The translations under genes and the position numbers were made by a program. From assembly GCA_025084515.1 (NCBI GenBank), contig JAJAGP010000363.1:62001-126000 (forward strand): a stretch of 64,000 nucleotides of DNA, in the 5' to 3' direction. Shown piece after piece: positions 26,601-37,235 of this stretch (position 1 is the stretch's first letter; each line of letters begins with the position of its first letter). The stretch comes from Ancistrus triradiatus. Its lineage: Eukaryota > Chordata > Actinopteri > Siluriformes > Loricariidae. A model generated the notes under the pieces. The model had not been told where the DNA came from and did no database searches. It worked only from the letters and a program-made list of their open reading frames with translations.

Positions 26601-29600
26601 TGAGGGCCTTACCTGGAATTTATTATGCATGCAAAGTTGTTTCCTGCGTATGAAGTTGATTACAGTACACGCAGCATCCACACGCAGATCACAGGGCCCT
26701 GGTTGGTCACGGATGTGTATCAAAGCATTCTTCTGAAATACTGTCGGAACATTTAAGCACACCCATTTTCCACACATGCCAAAATGGACAAACAACAAAC
26801 TCATGCTTGTGTAACAAAAGCAAACTGACAGAGACCTCAACACACTTGGCCTGCCAACCTGCAAGGTGACAATGAAATCCAAATTGCAAAACATCCTCCA
26901 ACTGCTCTTGGATGCCCTTAAACTCGGGCGTGTACGCCAACAAATCACAACCCACTCATGCCAAACGAGGTCTGCTTGTGTCAACATGCAAAGAGCTTCA
27001 TCCATTGTGCACGATTAGATCAGTACCCAGATTAAACCATGACGTTGCTGAAAAACTGCCCGTTTAACCTGTCACTTTGAATATTTTGGATCTTCTGCTT
27101 CCTCATATTCTTGGTCATGCGTCAGCAATGCATGAAGAATGCCTGAATATTAAAAGCATGTTTAAAAATATCAGCGCTTACTTTGGGCGGAGCAGCGGTC
27201 TAATATGGTAACCCACCATCACAGGGACCCGGGGTTTGGTCCTGACCAGAGAAAGCAGAGTTAAGACCTGGAAAAGTCCACTTGCTATTAAAAGAGTGAC
27301 AGAAACCTGGCAAGGGTGGCACATGGGCGCGCGAGGGTTGGATCCTGGAGTCAAACCTTGAATTTGGTAGGTGGCCTTAACAAGCAGGCCTACTCCGAGT
27401 GTGATGCCCTGCAATGGACCTGGTGTCTAAAATGACTAAATGAAAGCAGAGTTGATATTTCCTGAGTTGCAGTATAAATGTAACCAAGAAAAGTTAAGTC
27501 GGAGCGCTCTGGAGAAGTATGCAATGAGCGACAGCACAGAAGTTTCAGAATGTGCTCATGAGAACAGATTGCGTGACACTGGACTCACTGGAAGAACTGT
27601 TGTAATGAAAGCAATGTTAGGAACGAAGACAACGAGGAAGAGCCTTGCTTGGGCAATGATGTATAAACAGTTGGGTTTTACATCATTGCAGGTCAAAATG
27701 TTTGCTGCCTGCGGTTAGGACTGAGCTTAGACTCGTGCGTTTAATAAACAAGTTCACAAGTAGACACACAGTCGTAGCACAAGGCTAACAGTTTGTAAAT
27801 AGAGCTTGCAATGACCTATTCAGTGTTTCTCTATATAAGCACTTTTTAATATGTTTTAGAAACTCTTAACCTTTAATATTGTTACCAGACAGCGAATGCA
27901 TATTTGTGTTCTACTTTATAGCTACTTCTCTAAGGATGTTTACACTGCAGGTAAACAGATTTGCTTCTTTCATGGCCCCTTATATCAAATCTGGAATGAA
28001 TCAACACATGATAACATTTAGCTACAGGCATCGTCCTTGGAAATGCCGACCATCCAAACAGGCCTCATCATGCTGCAGAGAATGTTTGGAGCAGTTTCTG
28101 CTGCACTTTTGAAAAACAAACTGTTTTTGCTACAAAAACAGCACATTGCACAAGATGGCGGGGATTTGTTCACATGACAAATTGCACCCATGACTCCATC
28201 CACACATTACGCAGTGTGACTCAGGTTAGTAAGACAGTTTCTTCTGTCTTGTCTAATTCTCCAGACTTAACAATGGTACCATTTGTGGCTCCTTAGTTAT
28301 ATATGGAGTTGCGTGTGGTTGGGTAATAACAGTGTTTTGGCCACGTTCATGACCGCTGTGGTTCTCGGTAGTATATTTGGGTGTTGCAGTATTCCATTTG
28401 GTTTGTGCTGGCGAGACCTTCAGCTGTCCAGACGAGAAACCCGGTCACACCTCCGAGTGATTCAAGCACTTATCCCACTTTAGCTCATCTTTTCTTAAAA
28501 AGCAGAATGAGGCAGTTTAATCTATTGTGTAATTACTCATAAAAATAATAAAATTAAAATAATAGAGAGCAATGCCAATATCCTACCCAAGAGGAGCGCC
28601 CGTTGCTCTCTAGGGCTTCCAGTTGGTGGCTGTGGGAACACTCGTGACCGTCTCATGCCAGGGCCAGTGCTTTGCCGTTGCACCAGTTAGGAGCCTGAAA
28701 TTTGTTCTTATACATGATGTATATATTCCACATCAAAGGACAGTGTAACGGGGATATTTACTGAAAGGAATGTAATGAAACGTGACTGCAAACTTGTTGG
28801 GAGTTCATGGTTGCTTTCTTGTCTCCCTCATTGACAGGGACAGAAAACGTCATAAATGCCTGCAAAGAGCTTGGGATTCAGCACTTGGTCTACACCAGCA
28901 GCATGGAGGTGGTCGGACCCAATGTCAAAGGCGATATGTTCGTCCGGTGGGTTTGTTTTTTAAGCCTCTTGCTCTCTCTTGTCAGGTCTTTTCTCAATTT
29001 CGTAATATCATCGCTTTTTCTCTGGTTCGCTTGTTGTCCTCTAGTCTAAAAGGTTTAGGGAATATTAAATGTACAGATAGAGCATTATTATTAATTATCA
29101 TAGCCTGCAATTGTCAGGTTTTGTAAGTTATACAAGTTTTACCTGCCGGCTGGTTACGAGGTTCCGCCCCTTTGAGAAGCTGACCAATCACCATGCAGGA
29201 AACTTGTGTGTTCAGAAATGGCTTTGTCTGGTGAATGGGATAAATGATGGCTAAAATTTAAATTTTAATGTCACTGCCGCATCTGTATGAAATTGTGCAT
29301 GAAGCTGTGCTTCCTGTGTAGTCCTAAAGCAGTCGCCTGTGATGCTAGTAAAATGATACAACATTTAAAAATACTGAATCTGATATGCATTCACAACGCA
29401 TACTGCACACCCCATAATCGTACGATGATTATCAGAGCACTGAACTAAATTAAGAGCGATCAAGGAAGGATGGCAGGACTGAAATAAATCTTTACTTCAA
29501 GTGAGTCGACTGTTTTTGGGTTTCCAGCAAATGACAGGAAAGGAATAGGATGGATTATATGAGCTCATAGATAGAAGGAAGACAATGTTAAGAAAATTAA

Positions 29601-32600
29601 AGAGTGTGACATCACTAGCTTGTTCATTTAAACACAAAACAGTACCAGCTCATTACTGGGCCGTGTAATTAAAGAGCTTCATCTGATCCACAGCCACTGA
29701 ACCATGACTTGCTGAAACCTGATCCTAAGACTCGTGCAGACTGAGTCTCCCTGTGCATGGAAACCCAGTGATTATTTCCAGAGTCTGATTTCTTGCACTC
29801 ACTGACATCCAGCTAACAGTTATCCAGGGCATGGGTGTTCCCTGGAATGGTGTTCCCAATCCATCGCAATTTCCTGGCGAGGTTCTCTGTTGGAGTGCAA
29901 GAGCATGATCAGCCATCTGACCCCTCTCTCCCTTAGACATGGCCATTTGTCAAGTCAAGTCAAGTCAGATCTATTTATATAGCGCTTTTTATAATGGAGC
30001 ATTTTCTCAAAGCAACTTTTACAAGTTTAAATTATCTCCTAATAACTACGTCCAATCCCAAATTGAGCAAGCCTAGGGTGACAGTGGAAAGGAAAAACTC
30101 ACTAAGTGTTATAGGAAGAAACCTTGGGAGGACCAAGACTCAAAAAAGGGACCTTAACCCTAATCGGCCCATAAGGCTATGGGCAATGTTGCAGGAGATG
30201 AGAGCAGCACCCTCCCGAGTGGGATGGACACCGTCCCATCCTAAAAGGCCAGGCTTACCCTCAAAGGCTGTCCAGTTGTCTATATAGCCCACGTTGTTTT
30301 CAGAGCACCACTTGGACAGCCAGCAGTTCAGCGACCATAAACCTGCTGTAGGCGTGGTCACCTCGCCGCATTGGGATGGGCCAGAGCAGCCTACAGCATC
30401 AGACATCGCCTTCATTTGTGCCTGTGTGATGCCCAAACTGGCCAGAAGGCACAAAACATGAGGCTTGTTCCAGTCCTCCAGTCCAGAGGGCTCTGCATGC
30501 TAGATACCTGATTCAACTCATGAGCTATTTACTACGTTTAGTAGATGTTGGACCCTTTTGTGCAGTGGTAAACAAAAAACATCCATCCAGCAGTGTTCAG
30601 GGCTCAGAAACTGCCACCTATGAAGAGATCGAGGATGGAACACAGATGATTAGATGACGTTGGTATAGACTAGCGTTTACAAAACCTGTGATTAAAAGAT
30701 TTGGAGAAAATACAGAAGCATAGAGCTCTAATTACAGATAATGCCTTTTTGTGTTTTCAACAAAAAAAACATACCAAAGAGAATCATTTTCTGTGTGTTT
30801 TGAAACTGAAAGAGCAAATACTCGTTACTAACCGTGACGAAGTTGCAGTAAATATGTGTTTTTATTGTAAAGATAATAAACAATGGTGGGAATAGGAAGC
30901 AAACGGGTGTGTACTGGTACAGTATTTTTATTCCGCTGATAGAATCTCTGTCAAACTCGGTTATACCTCGAGGAGCCGCCCTGCACTAATGTCCTTGTAA
31001 CATTGCAATCTGAGCATGAAGTTGTTGTTGAAGAGGAAGCATGTGGGATTGGAAAGGAACATTTGTAGGCTCAGATTATGGAATGAGAGATGGTGTTTGA
31101 CTCTGTAGATGCCTCCTGACGTTTCTCTTCCCTTAATCTTTGTTTATCCTCTGGATAGCATCTGGGACTCTAATGAATTGGTATTACACAGTGCCAGAAT
31201 ATTTCAAACATGCAGCCTGGAGGCCAAAGGAACACGTGCAATGAGCACAGGCGCTCATCTCTTTATGGAGAGACATTCCTAAACATGCAGCCCAGATTAT
31301 ACAGACAATACATACAGCTTACGTCCCAACGTGTATACAAATCAGACTGGGTAAGAGGAAAACCGAGGGCATGGGATCTAGATGTTTTGCAGAGACACCC
31401 GATTTCCTGGACTGCATTGCAAAGGATTTATTGCTCATCTCTTATCTGTTATCTCTCCTAGCTATTTTTGTCTGTACCTGCCTGAATTATTTTTGGATGA
31501 CCTTATTGGGATTATATTTTGACTCCCCTAACATAAGAAATGTAACCATATAAGGACTTTTCATTTTAAAAACAACATACATTTCCCTGTTCCTGGAGAA
31601 TGCAGTACCGAGGCAGAAGGTTGCCCAGGCAGGATGCCAAGCTTCCCACAGGACTGGATTCCTCTCCCTCAGATACAGCCAGTCCTGACCTCAATTCCAA
31701 GCCTTGATTACCAGCTACACCTGATTCAAAGCATTAACAAAACAGATTTGGAGTCAGCCTGTGTGTTCAGAGGCCAGCCTTCTTCTTAGTCTGATCTGAC
31801 CCACCTTTACCTTTCAGCCTTTTGCTTTCTCCTTCCATGTGTTAACGTCTTCTCCAGCTCATCATATGGAAGCTGATTTATCTTCTTGTGTGTTTCCTAT
31901 AGGGGTAATGAGGACACGCCTTATAACGTGTGCCATGAGATGCCATATCCCAAGAGCAAAGCTAAAGCAGAGAAAATGGTGCTGAGTGCCAACGGTACCA
32001 AGGTATTGTTAACACACACAGACACACACTTCCATATCAGTACTTTCCACTGACTTAATGATAACTGTGTAATTAATGCTGCAGGTAAGCTGCCAGTATG
32101 GCTTTGTAAATGAAGGTCGGAAGTCTTGTGACTCTCTTAGCTTGTCAAATGAAAGGTGTAGTTTTTTAAACAAGCATTTAAAGTTGTGACGATTAGCAAA
32201 ATGATCCTCAAATTTATTTCTAGAATTGTCTCAAAGCCCTAATTGATCAAGTTTGAGGTGACAGTGGCAAGGGAAAACTCCCTAAACATTATTAAGGAAG
32301 GAAGGACCAAGACTTGAAATGGAACCAAACCTCCTTGGGAAGCCTAGATGTTATATGTAAGAATTAAACTAAGCCACCTAATTAAAGTTTATAATAGAAA
32401 ATAGTCTGTTTTATTATACTCTTCATAACATTTCATTTTAATTAGATAACCTGGTTAATTGTTACATATAACATCTAAGCCACCCTTTTTGAGTCTTGGT
32501 CCTCTCAAGGTTTCTTCCTTCTAACATTTAGGCATTTTTCTTGCCACTGTCGCCCTAGGCTCGCTCAGTTTGGGATTGACCTTAGATATTAGAAGATAGT

Positions 32601-35320
32601 CTAAAATTGTAAAGCTGCTTGGAGACAATGCTCCATTGTAAAAGTGCTACATCAATAAAGCTGACGTGACTGCACCTTGGAAGCAATTCTCAGCAATATC
32701 TTTCTCAGTAAAGACTGAGCAGGATCAGGTGATTCATTAGAAGCGATTCCCATGGTAATGTACTGTAGCTTTGATTTGATAGTTAAGGCATTTCCTAATA
32801 CAGACATGACCTGTTGAAGCAAGTGTGTGGTGCTTTACCTATGCAACGTTCATAATTAAGTGATGGTGGGGCCTGGCTTTAGACACTCATTTATGAAACC
32901 AAAATTCTGCAACTCCTGTGACTACCTGCTTAGACCTGCTTATGACTCGGGCTGAGACTGGGTGGTGTAGTTACTACGCCCAGTGATGAACTGTCACTGA
33001 TTCTTTGGCCAGAACACCACCATAGATGGGATGCTCACAAATGACAAACAATGGAAAAGAACAGGAAAGATTGCATGTCAGAATTAGTCTTAACATTTTA
33101 TATAGAATTGATGGCTCTTGACCTGCACTGACAAAGTTAGTCTAATTATGACTGTCGCTGGCTCCAAAATGAGCCTTGTAGCTTCAGTGCAACACTATTG
33201 AAGTATCAGATCACACTGGTTCCACGTTTTGTATAGTATTCCATCCTTGGTTGCAGAATGAATGTGTCTTTCCGTTGAATCCGTTTTTTTGGCCGATCTT
33301 GCTTCATCCACTTATTTGTTTTGGCCTTTTTACTGGCTACCAATAATATTTTAAGCAGGTATTCATCACTCTTCTTCTGCTTATCTAATCGATACTTCCA
33401 CCAGATGACTATAAGACCTGAACTCACCTTCTGTAGGCATAGTGGCAAGTTTTGACTGAACTGTTCCTTTAAGACTTGGAGCACAAACACAAATACAAAA
33501 CGAAATGGACACCGTGTCAGTAATTACAGCATATTGTTCACCTGACATCACTCTTTCATTATACTGCATTATCAGAGCAGCTGGTGGTCTCTCTCTCTCT
33601 CGCTCTCTGCACACATTCACATAACCAGAGCTTTGTGCTGTACCTGATAAGATCAACAGAAAAGCCAAGTGATTCTAGCCATCTGAAATTGTGAGAATTT
33701 CTGAAGCTTCACTTCTGGGTTTCAGCTTGTTGATAAGCTTTCCTAAATCTAAATCTGATCTCCTTCCATTCTGATAAGATCGATTATACAACAGAAATTT
33801 GTTTTGGAAGCGATCCTCCAGATTTTCCATCTGATGTCTTCATGTTAAGCAATTCCTGGAGTTCTTTCATCTTTGTCCACGTGTTATATGGAACAGTCGC
33901 CCTGTCTGGGGAAACACATCCATTATGAGTCTCTTCTTGGGAATGCAGTTATGTAACAAACTCCTTGTATCCGTGAGGAGTCCAGCCCTGCATCCAGATG
34001 CTTACAGATTGGTTTCTTTTCCGTTATATAACTGAGAACAGATATTTAGATTTATCTGCTTCCCTGGCAGTGATGCATGAGATCTGAATTCCTTGGCAAC
34101 ATTATTTGCTGGCTTGTTTATACATCTCGTTGGGGTGGTTATTCCTATACAGTGAGGGGAAACTGTCGTGCTTTCTCAGTCTCATGTCATAGCTGTACAG
34201 TTAATATCAGACTGACAGCAGAGCTCACTCGTAGCCTGGTCTGTAATTAAACACCATGTAGGGCCCTAATAAGGGACACACCCGAGCAGGACTGGGACAT
34301 CACTTACTTGAGAGTAAGACCTCATATGGCATTAAGGATTTTTTCATACCTCGGGTTTAAGAATGAGTGGAAAAGCTACAGATGAGGTCAAAATGTTGTT
34401 CGGCTGTGAAGGCCAATAAGGACCTTTAAATGCAAATCTCCTGGCTGCCTGCACACGTCCGTTCCTGCTTGGGTTTGGGAAAGAACAGCACATTGTAACG
34501 GGTTCTTTTATTCCTCCCTCTGTAGGTGAAAGGAGGCGCTACTCTGTACACATGTGCCCTGCGCCCCACGGGTATCTACGGCGAAAACCACCAGCTGATG
34601 AAAGAGTTCTACATGATGGGTCTCCGCACGGGCGGCTGGCTCATTGGAGGAGTTCCACATAACACAGAGCACGGACGTGTTTATGCAGGTGAGCTCCCTA
34701 AACCATCACAGATATGTTCAGTTATTCACAATTCCAGTCACGCTGGTCTCAGGGCTCCGGTGCAAATTCTGATCTAGGGTCAGTCATAACAAAACTGGTA
34801 TTTCTGCCTGCTTAACTACACGTCCACGCTGACCTCACTCGGAGCAGGCCCTCGTATCGTAAGTGCATCGCGTACCCCTGCTGAACCGATATCGTGTTTT
34901 CCAGGAAACGTGGCCTGGATGCACCTGCTGGCGGCGCGGTCCCTGCGCGAGCACCCCGAGAGGCTCGGCGGCGAGGCGTACTTCTGCTACGACGACTCGC
35001 CCTACAAGAGCTACGACGAGTTCAACATGCAGTTCCTGTCGAAGTTCAACTTCCGCTCGCTACACCTGCCGCGCTGGCTGCTCTGGATGTTGGCCTGCAT
35101 CAACGAGCTGCTCCACTGGCTCCTGAAACCCATCTGCGACTTCACGCCGCTCCTGAACCGCTACACGCTGGCCGTGGCCTGCACGTCCTTCACCGTGAGC
35201 TCGGACAAGGCGCTGCGCCACTTCCAGTACCAGCCGCTCTACAGCTGGCAGCAGTGCCTCGGCCGGACGCTGCAGTGGGTGGAGACGTTTCCGGTGGAGT
35301 CCAGCGCCAAGGACACATGA
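17479..35320 (+). CDS. hsd3b7: 3-beta-hydroxysteroid dehydrogenase type 7 (six coding exons)
   Basis: Coding exons: 17479-17638, 23755-23910, 28838-28946, 31903-32002, 34526-34688, 34905-35320. They sum to 1104 nt, or 367 residues plus stop, close to human HSD3B7 (about 369). All introns are GT-AG and phases match. The protein is an extended SDR enzyme. The NAD-binding glycine motif TGGCGFLG is at residues 13-20, VYTSSMEVVGPN near 123-134 supplies the catalytic serine, and YPKSK at 157-161 is the YxxxK catalytic pair. A hydrophobic stretch at 285-306 fits membrane association. The family member acts in the ER membrane, oxidising 3-beta-hydroxy-delta5 C27 sterols (such as 7-alpha-hydroxycholesterol) in bile acid synthesis. 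Type 7 is preferred over the steroidogenic HSD3B1/2 class because of ITGGCGFLG, the ALRPTGIYGE stretch and the C-terminal WLLKP/LLNRYTLAVA block. The start has A at -3. The neighbour nbr1 converges on it and is functionally unrelated. Confidence 0.95.
19815..19950 (+). mobile_element. Decayed tRNA-like SINE
   Basis: GAGCTTGAGTGGCGCAGATC and TAGCCCACCACCACAGGTC resemble the tRNA-like head at 55951-56085. Confidence 0.4.
21095..21520 (+). mobile_element. MITE copy, ends eroded (hsd3b7 intron 1)
   Basis: Same family and orientation as 4661-5180. It shares GAAGATGAGTGCAGGAAGCT, GTGATCATGAACAGATCAGA and the TGATTGGTCAGGCTGATTTT block. The inverted termini are no longer recognisable. Confidence 0.7.
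23755..23910 (+). CDS. hsd3b7: hsd3b7 coding exon 2
   Basis: The acceptor is CTTCCAG. The exon runs from the split glutamate codon through EGDITDYQSV and DLVIHSASLVDVW, the SDR segment around the cofactor adenine pocket. The donor is GTAGAAG|GTGAGT. Phase 1 at both ends. Confidence 0.95.
24110..24250 (+). mobile_element. Decayed tRNA-like SINE (hsd3b7 intron 2)
   Basis: GGGCCTGGGATCAATCCCAG is B-box-like with a short palindrome. Upstream GAGTCGAACCAGCTGCTGGA is shared in style with 21045-21075. Confidence 0.35.
24425..25050. mobile_element. Deleted and interrupted Tc1-like copy (hsd3b7 intron 2)
   Basis: 24430-24590 matches the Tc1 5' region (GGGATGCCCATCAGGTGTGA, AAAGGTTACAAAACCATC). 24985-25050 matches the opposite inverted repeat (TTTATGCAGAAATATAGAAA). 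The roughly 390 bp between is not Tc1, and part of it resembles 12787-12830. Confidence 0.6.
25051..28837 (+). other. Remainder of hsd3b7 intron 2
   Basis: 27180-27430 and 28560-28690 look like old tRNA-SINE or LINE-tail pieces (such as GCCCTGCAATGGACCTGGTG). No coding sequence is supported. Confidence 0.45.
28838..28946 (+). CDS. hsd3b7: hsd3b7 coding exon 3
   Basis: The acceptor is TTGACAG. Encodes GTENVINACKELG and HLVYTSSMEVVGPN, including the catalytic serine region. The donor is TCCG|GTGGGT (phase 2), and the split arginine codon is completed by exon 4. Confidence 0.94.
29955..30165 (-). mobile_element. Dispersed fold-back repeat copy (hsd3b7 intron 3)
   Basis: CAAGTCAAGTCAAGTCAG then ATTTATATAGCGCTTTTTAT and GGAAGAAACCTTGGGAGGAC. 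This is the most complete tail of the family in the window. Confidence 0.75.
30140..30454 (-). pseudogene. LINE ORF1 esterase-like (SGNH hydrolase) fragment
   Basis: The open frame has NNVGYIDNWTAFEGKPGLLG and WDGVHPTREGAALISCNIA. The DGVHP block corresponds to the Asp-x-x-His catalytic segment of SGNH/GDSL esterases, and the downstream GAALLSxNIA style is typical of the esterase domain in fish CR1/L2-type LINE ORF1. The catalytic Ser block is absent, so it is a fragment. The family name is from recall and was not searched. Confidence 0.55.
31903..32002 (+). CDS. hsd3b7: hsd3b7 coding exon 4
   Basis: The acceptor is CCTATAG. Encodes GNEDTPYNVCHEMPYPKSKAK, ending at NGTK; YPKSK is the YxxxK active-site motif. 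The donor is CCAAG|GTATTG (phase 0), followed within 10 nt by an intronic CA tract (32012-32029). Confidence 0.95.
32226..32375 (-). repeat. Left arm of a fold-back inverted repeat (hsd3b7 intron 4)
   Basis: A minus-orientation copy of the fold-back family (CTTGGGAAGCCTAGATGTTA, TATGTAAGAATTAAACTAA). It pairs with 32464-32640 across a loop of about 90 bp. Confidence 0.7.
32464..32640 (+). repeat. Right arm of a fold-back inverted repeat (hsd3b7 intron 4)
   Basis: ACATATAACATCTAAGCCAC through GGTCCTCTCAAGGTTTCTTC and GTCGCCCTAGGCTCGCTCAG, complementary to the left arm with mismatches and indels. Confidence 0.7.
32700..34525 (+). other. Remainder of hsd3b7 intron 4
   Basis: One short (CT)n run at about 33588-33606. 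Otherwise no repeat or gene recognised. Confidence 0.5.
34526..34688 (+). CDS. hsd3b7: hsd3b7 coding exon 5
   Basis: The acceptor is CTGTAG. Encodes VKGGATLYTCALRPTGIYGE and the GLRTGGWLIGG stretch, ending at HGRVYA. RPTGIYGE is a signature of the 3-beta-HSD family. The donor is ATGCAG|GTGAGC (phase 1). The following intron is only 216 bp. Confidence 0.96.
34905..35320 (+). CDS. hsd3b7: hsd3b7 coding exon 6 (C-terminus and stop)
   Basis: The acceptor is TTTCCAG. Encodes residues 230-367, including NVAWMHLLAAR, the YFCYDDSPYKSYDEFN segment and the hydrophobic run at residues 285-306. The TGA is at 35318-35320. Third codon positions are almost all G or C, unlike the earlier exons. That composition opens long shadow frames on both strands, which should not be taken as genes. 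Confidence 0.96.
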
Positions 35321-35524
35321 GGCCAAAAACACCGCTCCTTTTACTCAAGGGCATGACTGTGATAACAAACCGGATTCACTCAGGACTGCAGCATCCAGAG
35401 GGTTTGGTCGTTCCACCCGTACCCGCGTAGAATCAGCGCCGGCATTACAGGCAGGCATCCTCGATAAAGCTGCGTAAAATGGTTTATTCGATTAATTACT
35501 TGTATTGAAGTAAATTTATTTAAG

Positions 35525-35530
35525 ATTAAA
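35525..35530 (+). terminator. Candidate poly(A) signal of hsd3b7
   Basis: ATTAAA lies about 205 nt after the hsd3b7 stop and is followed within 40 nt by T/G-rich sequence. A canonical AATAAA at 36401-36406 could give a longer 3' UTR. Confidence 0.4.
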
Positions 35531-36960
35531 AATTTATATTCTTAAAAATTGTTTAACAAAACGCCATTGTTGGCATCTGAATCGTGATTGCGTTTCTTTT
35601 TACGTTCACCTGAGTGTTCAGGAACTCATAAGCTGTCTTAAGTGACCACCATAAACACGAGGTAACCTAGATTCACTTTTATGGCACGGCACCTTTTTGG
35701 GCCAAAATCCGCGGCGAGTCCTGCAGACGAGTGACTGTTTGAGTACCAAGTCCAGGGCCACTTGAATACTCGGATAACTGCAGAAATCCAATGCACTCAA
35801 TCAAATCAAATGACAGTCATTCCCCATCTTCAGTTTCCCCTCCAGCTCCACCTCCCAAAAGTGGGCTTTCAGAAACGAACGGCTCCCAACTGGAGCATTC
35901 TGTCTGACGTGCTTTAAGTTGCGTGATCCCCAGAGATCATATCAGGTCCAGACGGGAGGTCACAAAGCACCCCTGTGAGATGAAAGTGTAAGCAAGTATT
36001 AGAAAGAAAGACATGTGATGTTATTTTTAGCTTATGAGTGTATGGCTGGATGGACCCGTGATCCTAGGACATGGTGTTAAGAGGGGCGGTGAGGGGCAGT
36101 AGCTATTGCCTGTTGTAGATAGTATGATATAGATAGATTGAGAAATGACATCTTGACGCACAGCCTGATAATATTTTGCGTATCAACAGTACGTAAGACT
36201 TGGGAACATCTCTTATTTGCCATTGGTTTGCTTTTTCCCTCCATGACTCATGGTGAACTGTCTGTGATATTCCACACCCCTGTGGTACCGAATTTAAGAA
36301 AGAACCCAGCCAATGTTAACTTACACTAACGTTCCCCACGAGGACCATAGCACAGTGATGACGGTGGTCCACTGACCAGTAAAGCTCACCTATACAGTAT
36401 AATAAACCACTTGTATTACTGCTACTTTCCACTAAGTGTGATCTTATTGCTTTATCTCTTTAACTTGGGTTTACATTAAACCACGTCACTCATACAGCCT
36501 CTGGACCAAAGACAGTATTCTTTGTAAACAGAGAGTTATGACGTTTAACCCTCTCTCTCCTCACTGCTCTTTATTTGTAATGAGAGTATTCCAGTCTAGA
36601 CTCCGATAACTGGTGTAATGTACATAATTAGTTGTGATTCTTTTAATTATATTTTGAAGGCTGGAAATATTTCCTGTGGTATTTAATGGGCTTGTGTACT
36701 TGGAATTAATGCTGTGTAATTACATATTTATTTTTGTCCAAGATTAAAGATGCAATGCTATTATCAAACCGTCTGATTGCTCTTCAGTGCAAGTGTAGCT
36801 TATAAATACCACGGCCAAAATATATTCTTAAAATACAGTGTGCTGCAATTCGTCCATTTGGACAACGTTCACATACAGGTCTGGGATCTGACAATGTTTT
36901 ATCCTTTTAATAGTCATTAACCCTCTTATCCCATTTACGACTTTACCACATGGGTGATAA
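35531..36960. other. Intergenic after hsd3b7
   Basis: AT-rich sequence with an alternative AATAAA at 36401. No gene or clear repeat seen. Confidence 0.5.
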
Positions 36961-36964
36961 GCCG

Positions 36965-37205
36965 ATCCTGACCTTGGACTTTGTGTGGAGTCTGCACGTC
37001 CTCTTCGTGTCTGTATTTTGGGATGTGGGATATACTGGGATTGGCCGTAGATATTAAAAGATAATCCAAAATTGTAACGTTGCTTCAAGAGAATGCTTCC
37101 TTCTAAAAAGCGCTATATAAATAAATCTGACTTGACATACTCCGGTTTCCTCCCACATACTAAAGACATGCCTTAGGTTAATTGGTTGTTCTAAATTGGA
37201 GTATG
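36965..37205. mobile_element. LINE-tail fragment split by a fold-back repeat insertion
   Basis: GTGTGGAGTCTGCACGTCCT before and TACTCCGGTTTCCTCCCACA after are consecutive parts of a common fish LINE/SINE body. 37040-37138 between them is a copy of the fold-back family (GCGCTATATAAATAAATCTG). This is a nested insertion. Confidence 0.6.
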
Positions 37206-37235
37206 TTACTCAATAGTATCCATGTAACCTTGTTC

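Noticed and set aside
26475..27005. 176-residue minus-strand open frame in hsd3b7 intron 2
   Set aside because: No recognisable motif, poor codon pattern and no splice context; treated as chance.
17479..35320. Alternative identity as steroidogenic hsd3b1/hsd3b2
   Set aside because: Motif wording and C-terminal block fit the type 7 (C27 sterol) class much better.
34894..35430. 178-residue open frame on the + strand over hsd3b7 exon 6, and a 90-residue antisense frame at 35060-35332
   Set aside because: Both are Ala/Arg/Leu/Pro-rich shadows created by the G/C third-position bias of the true frame.
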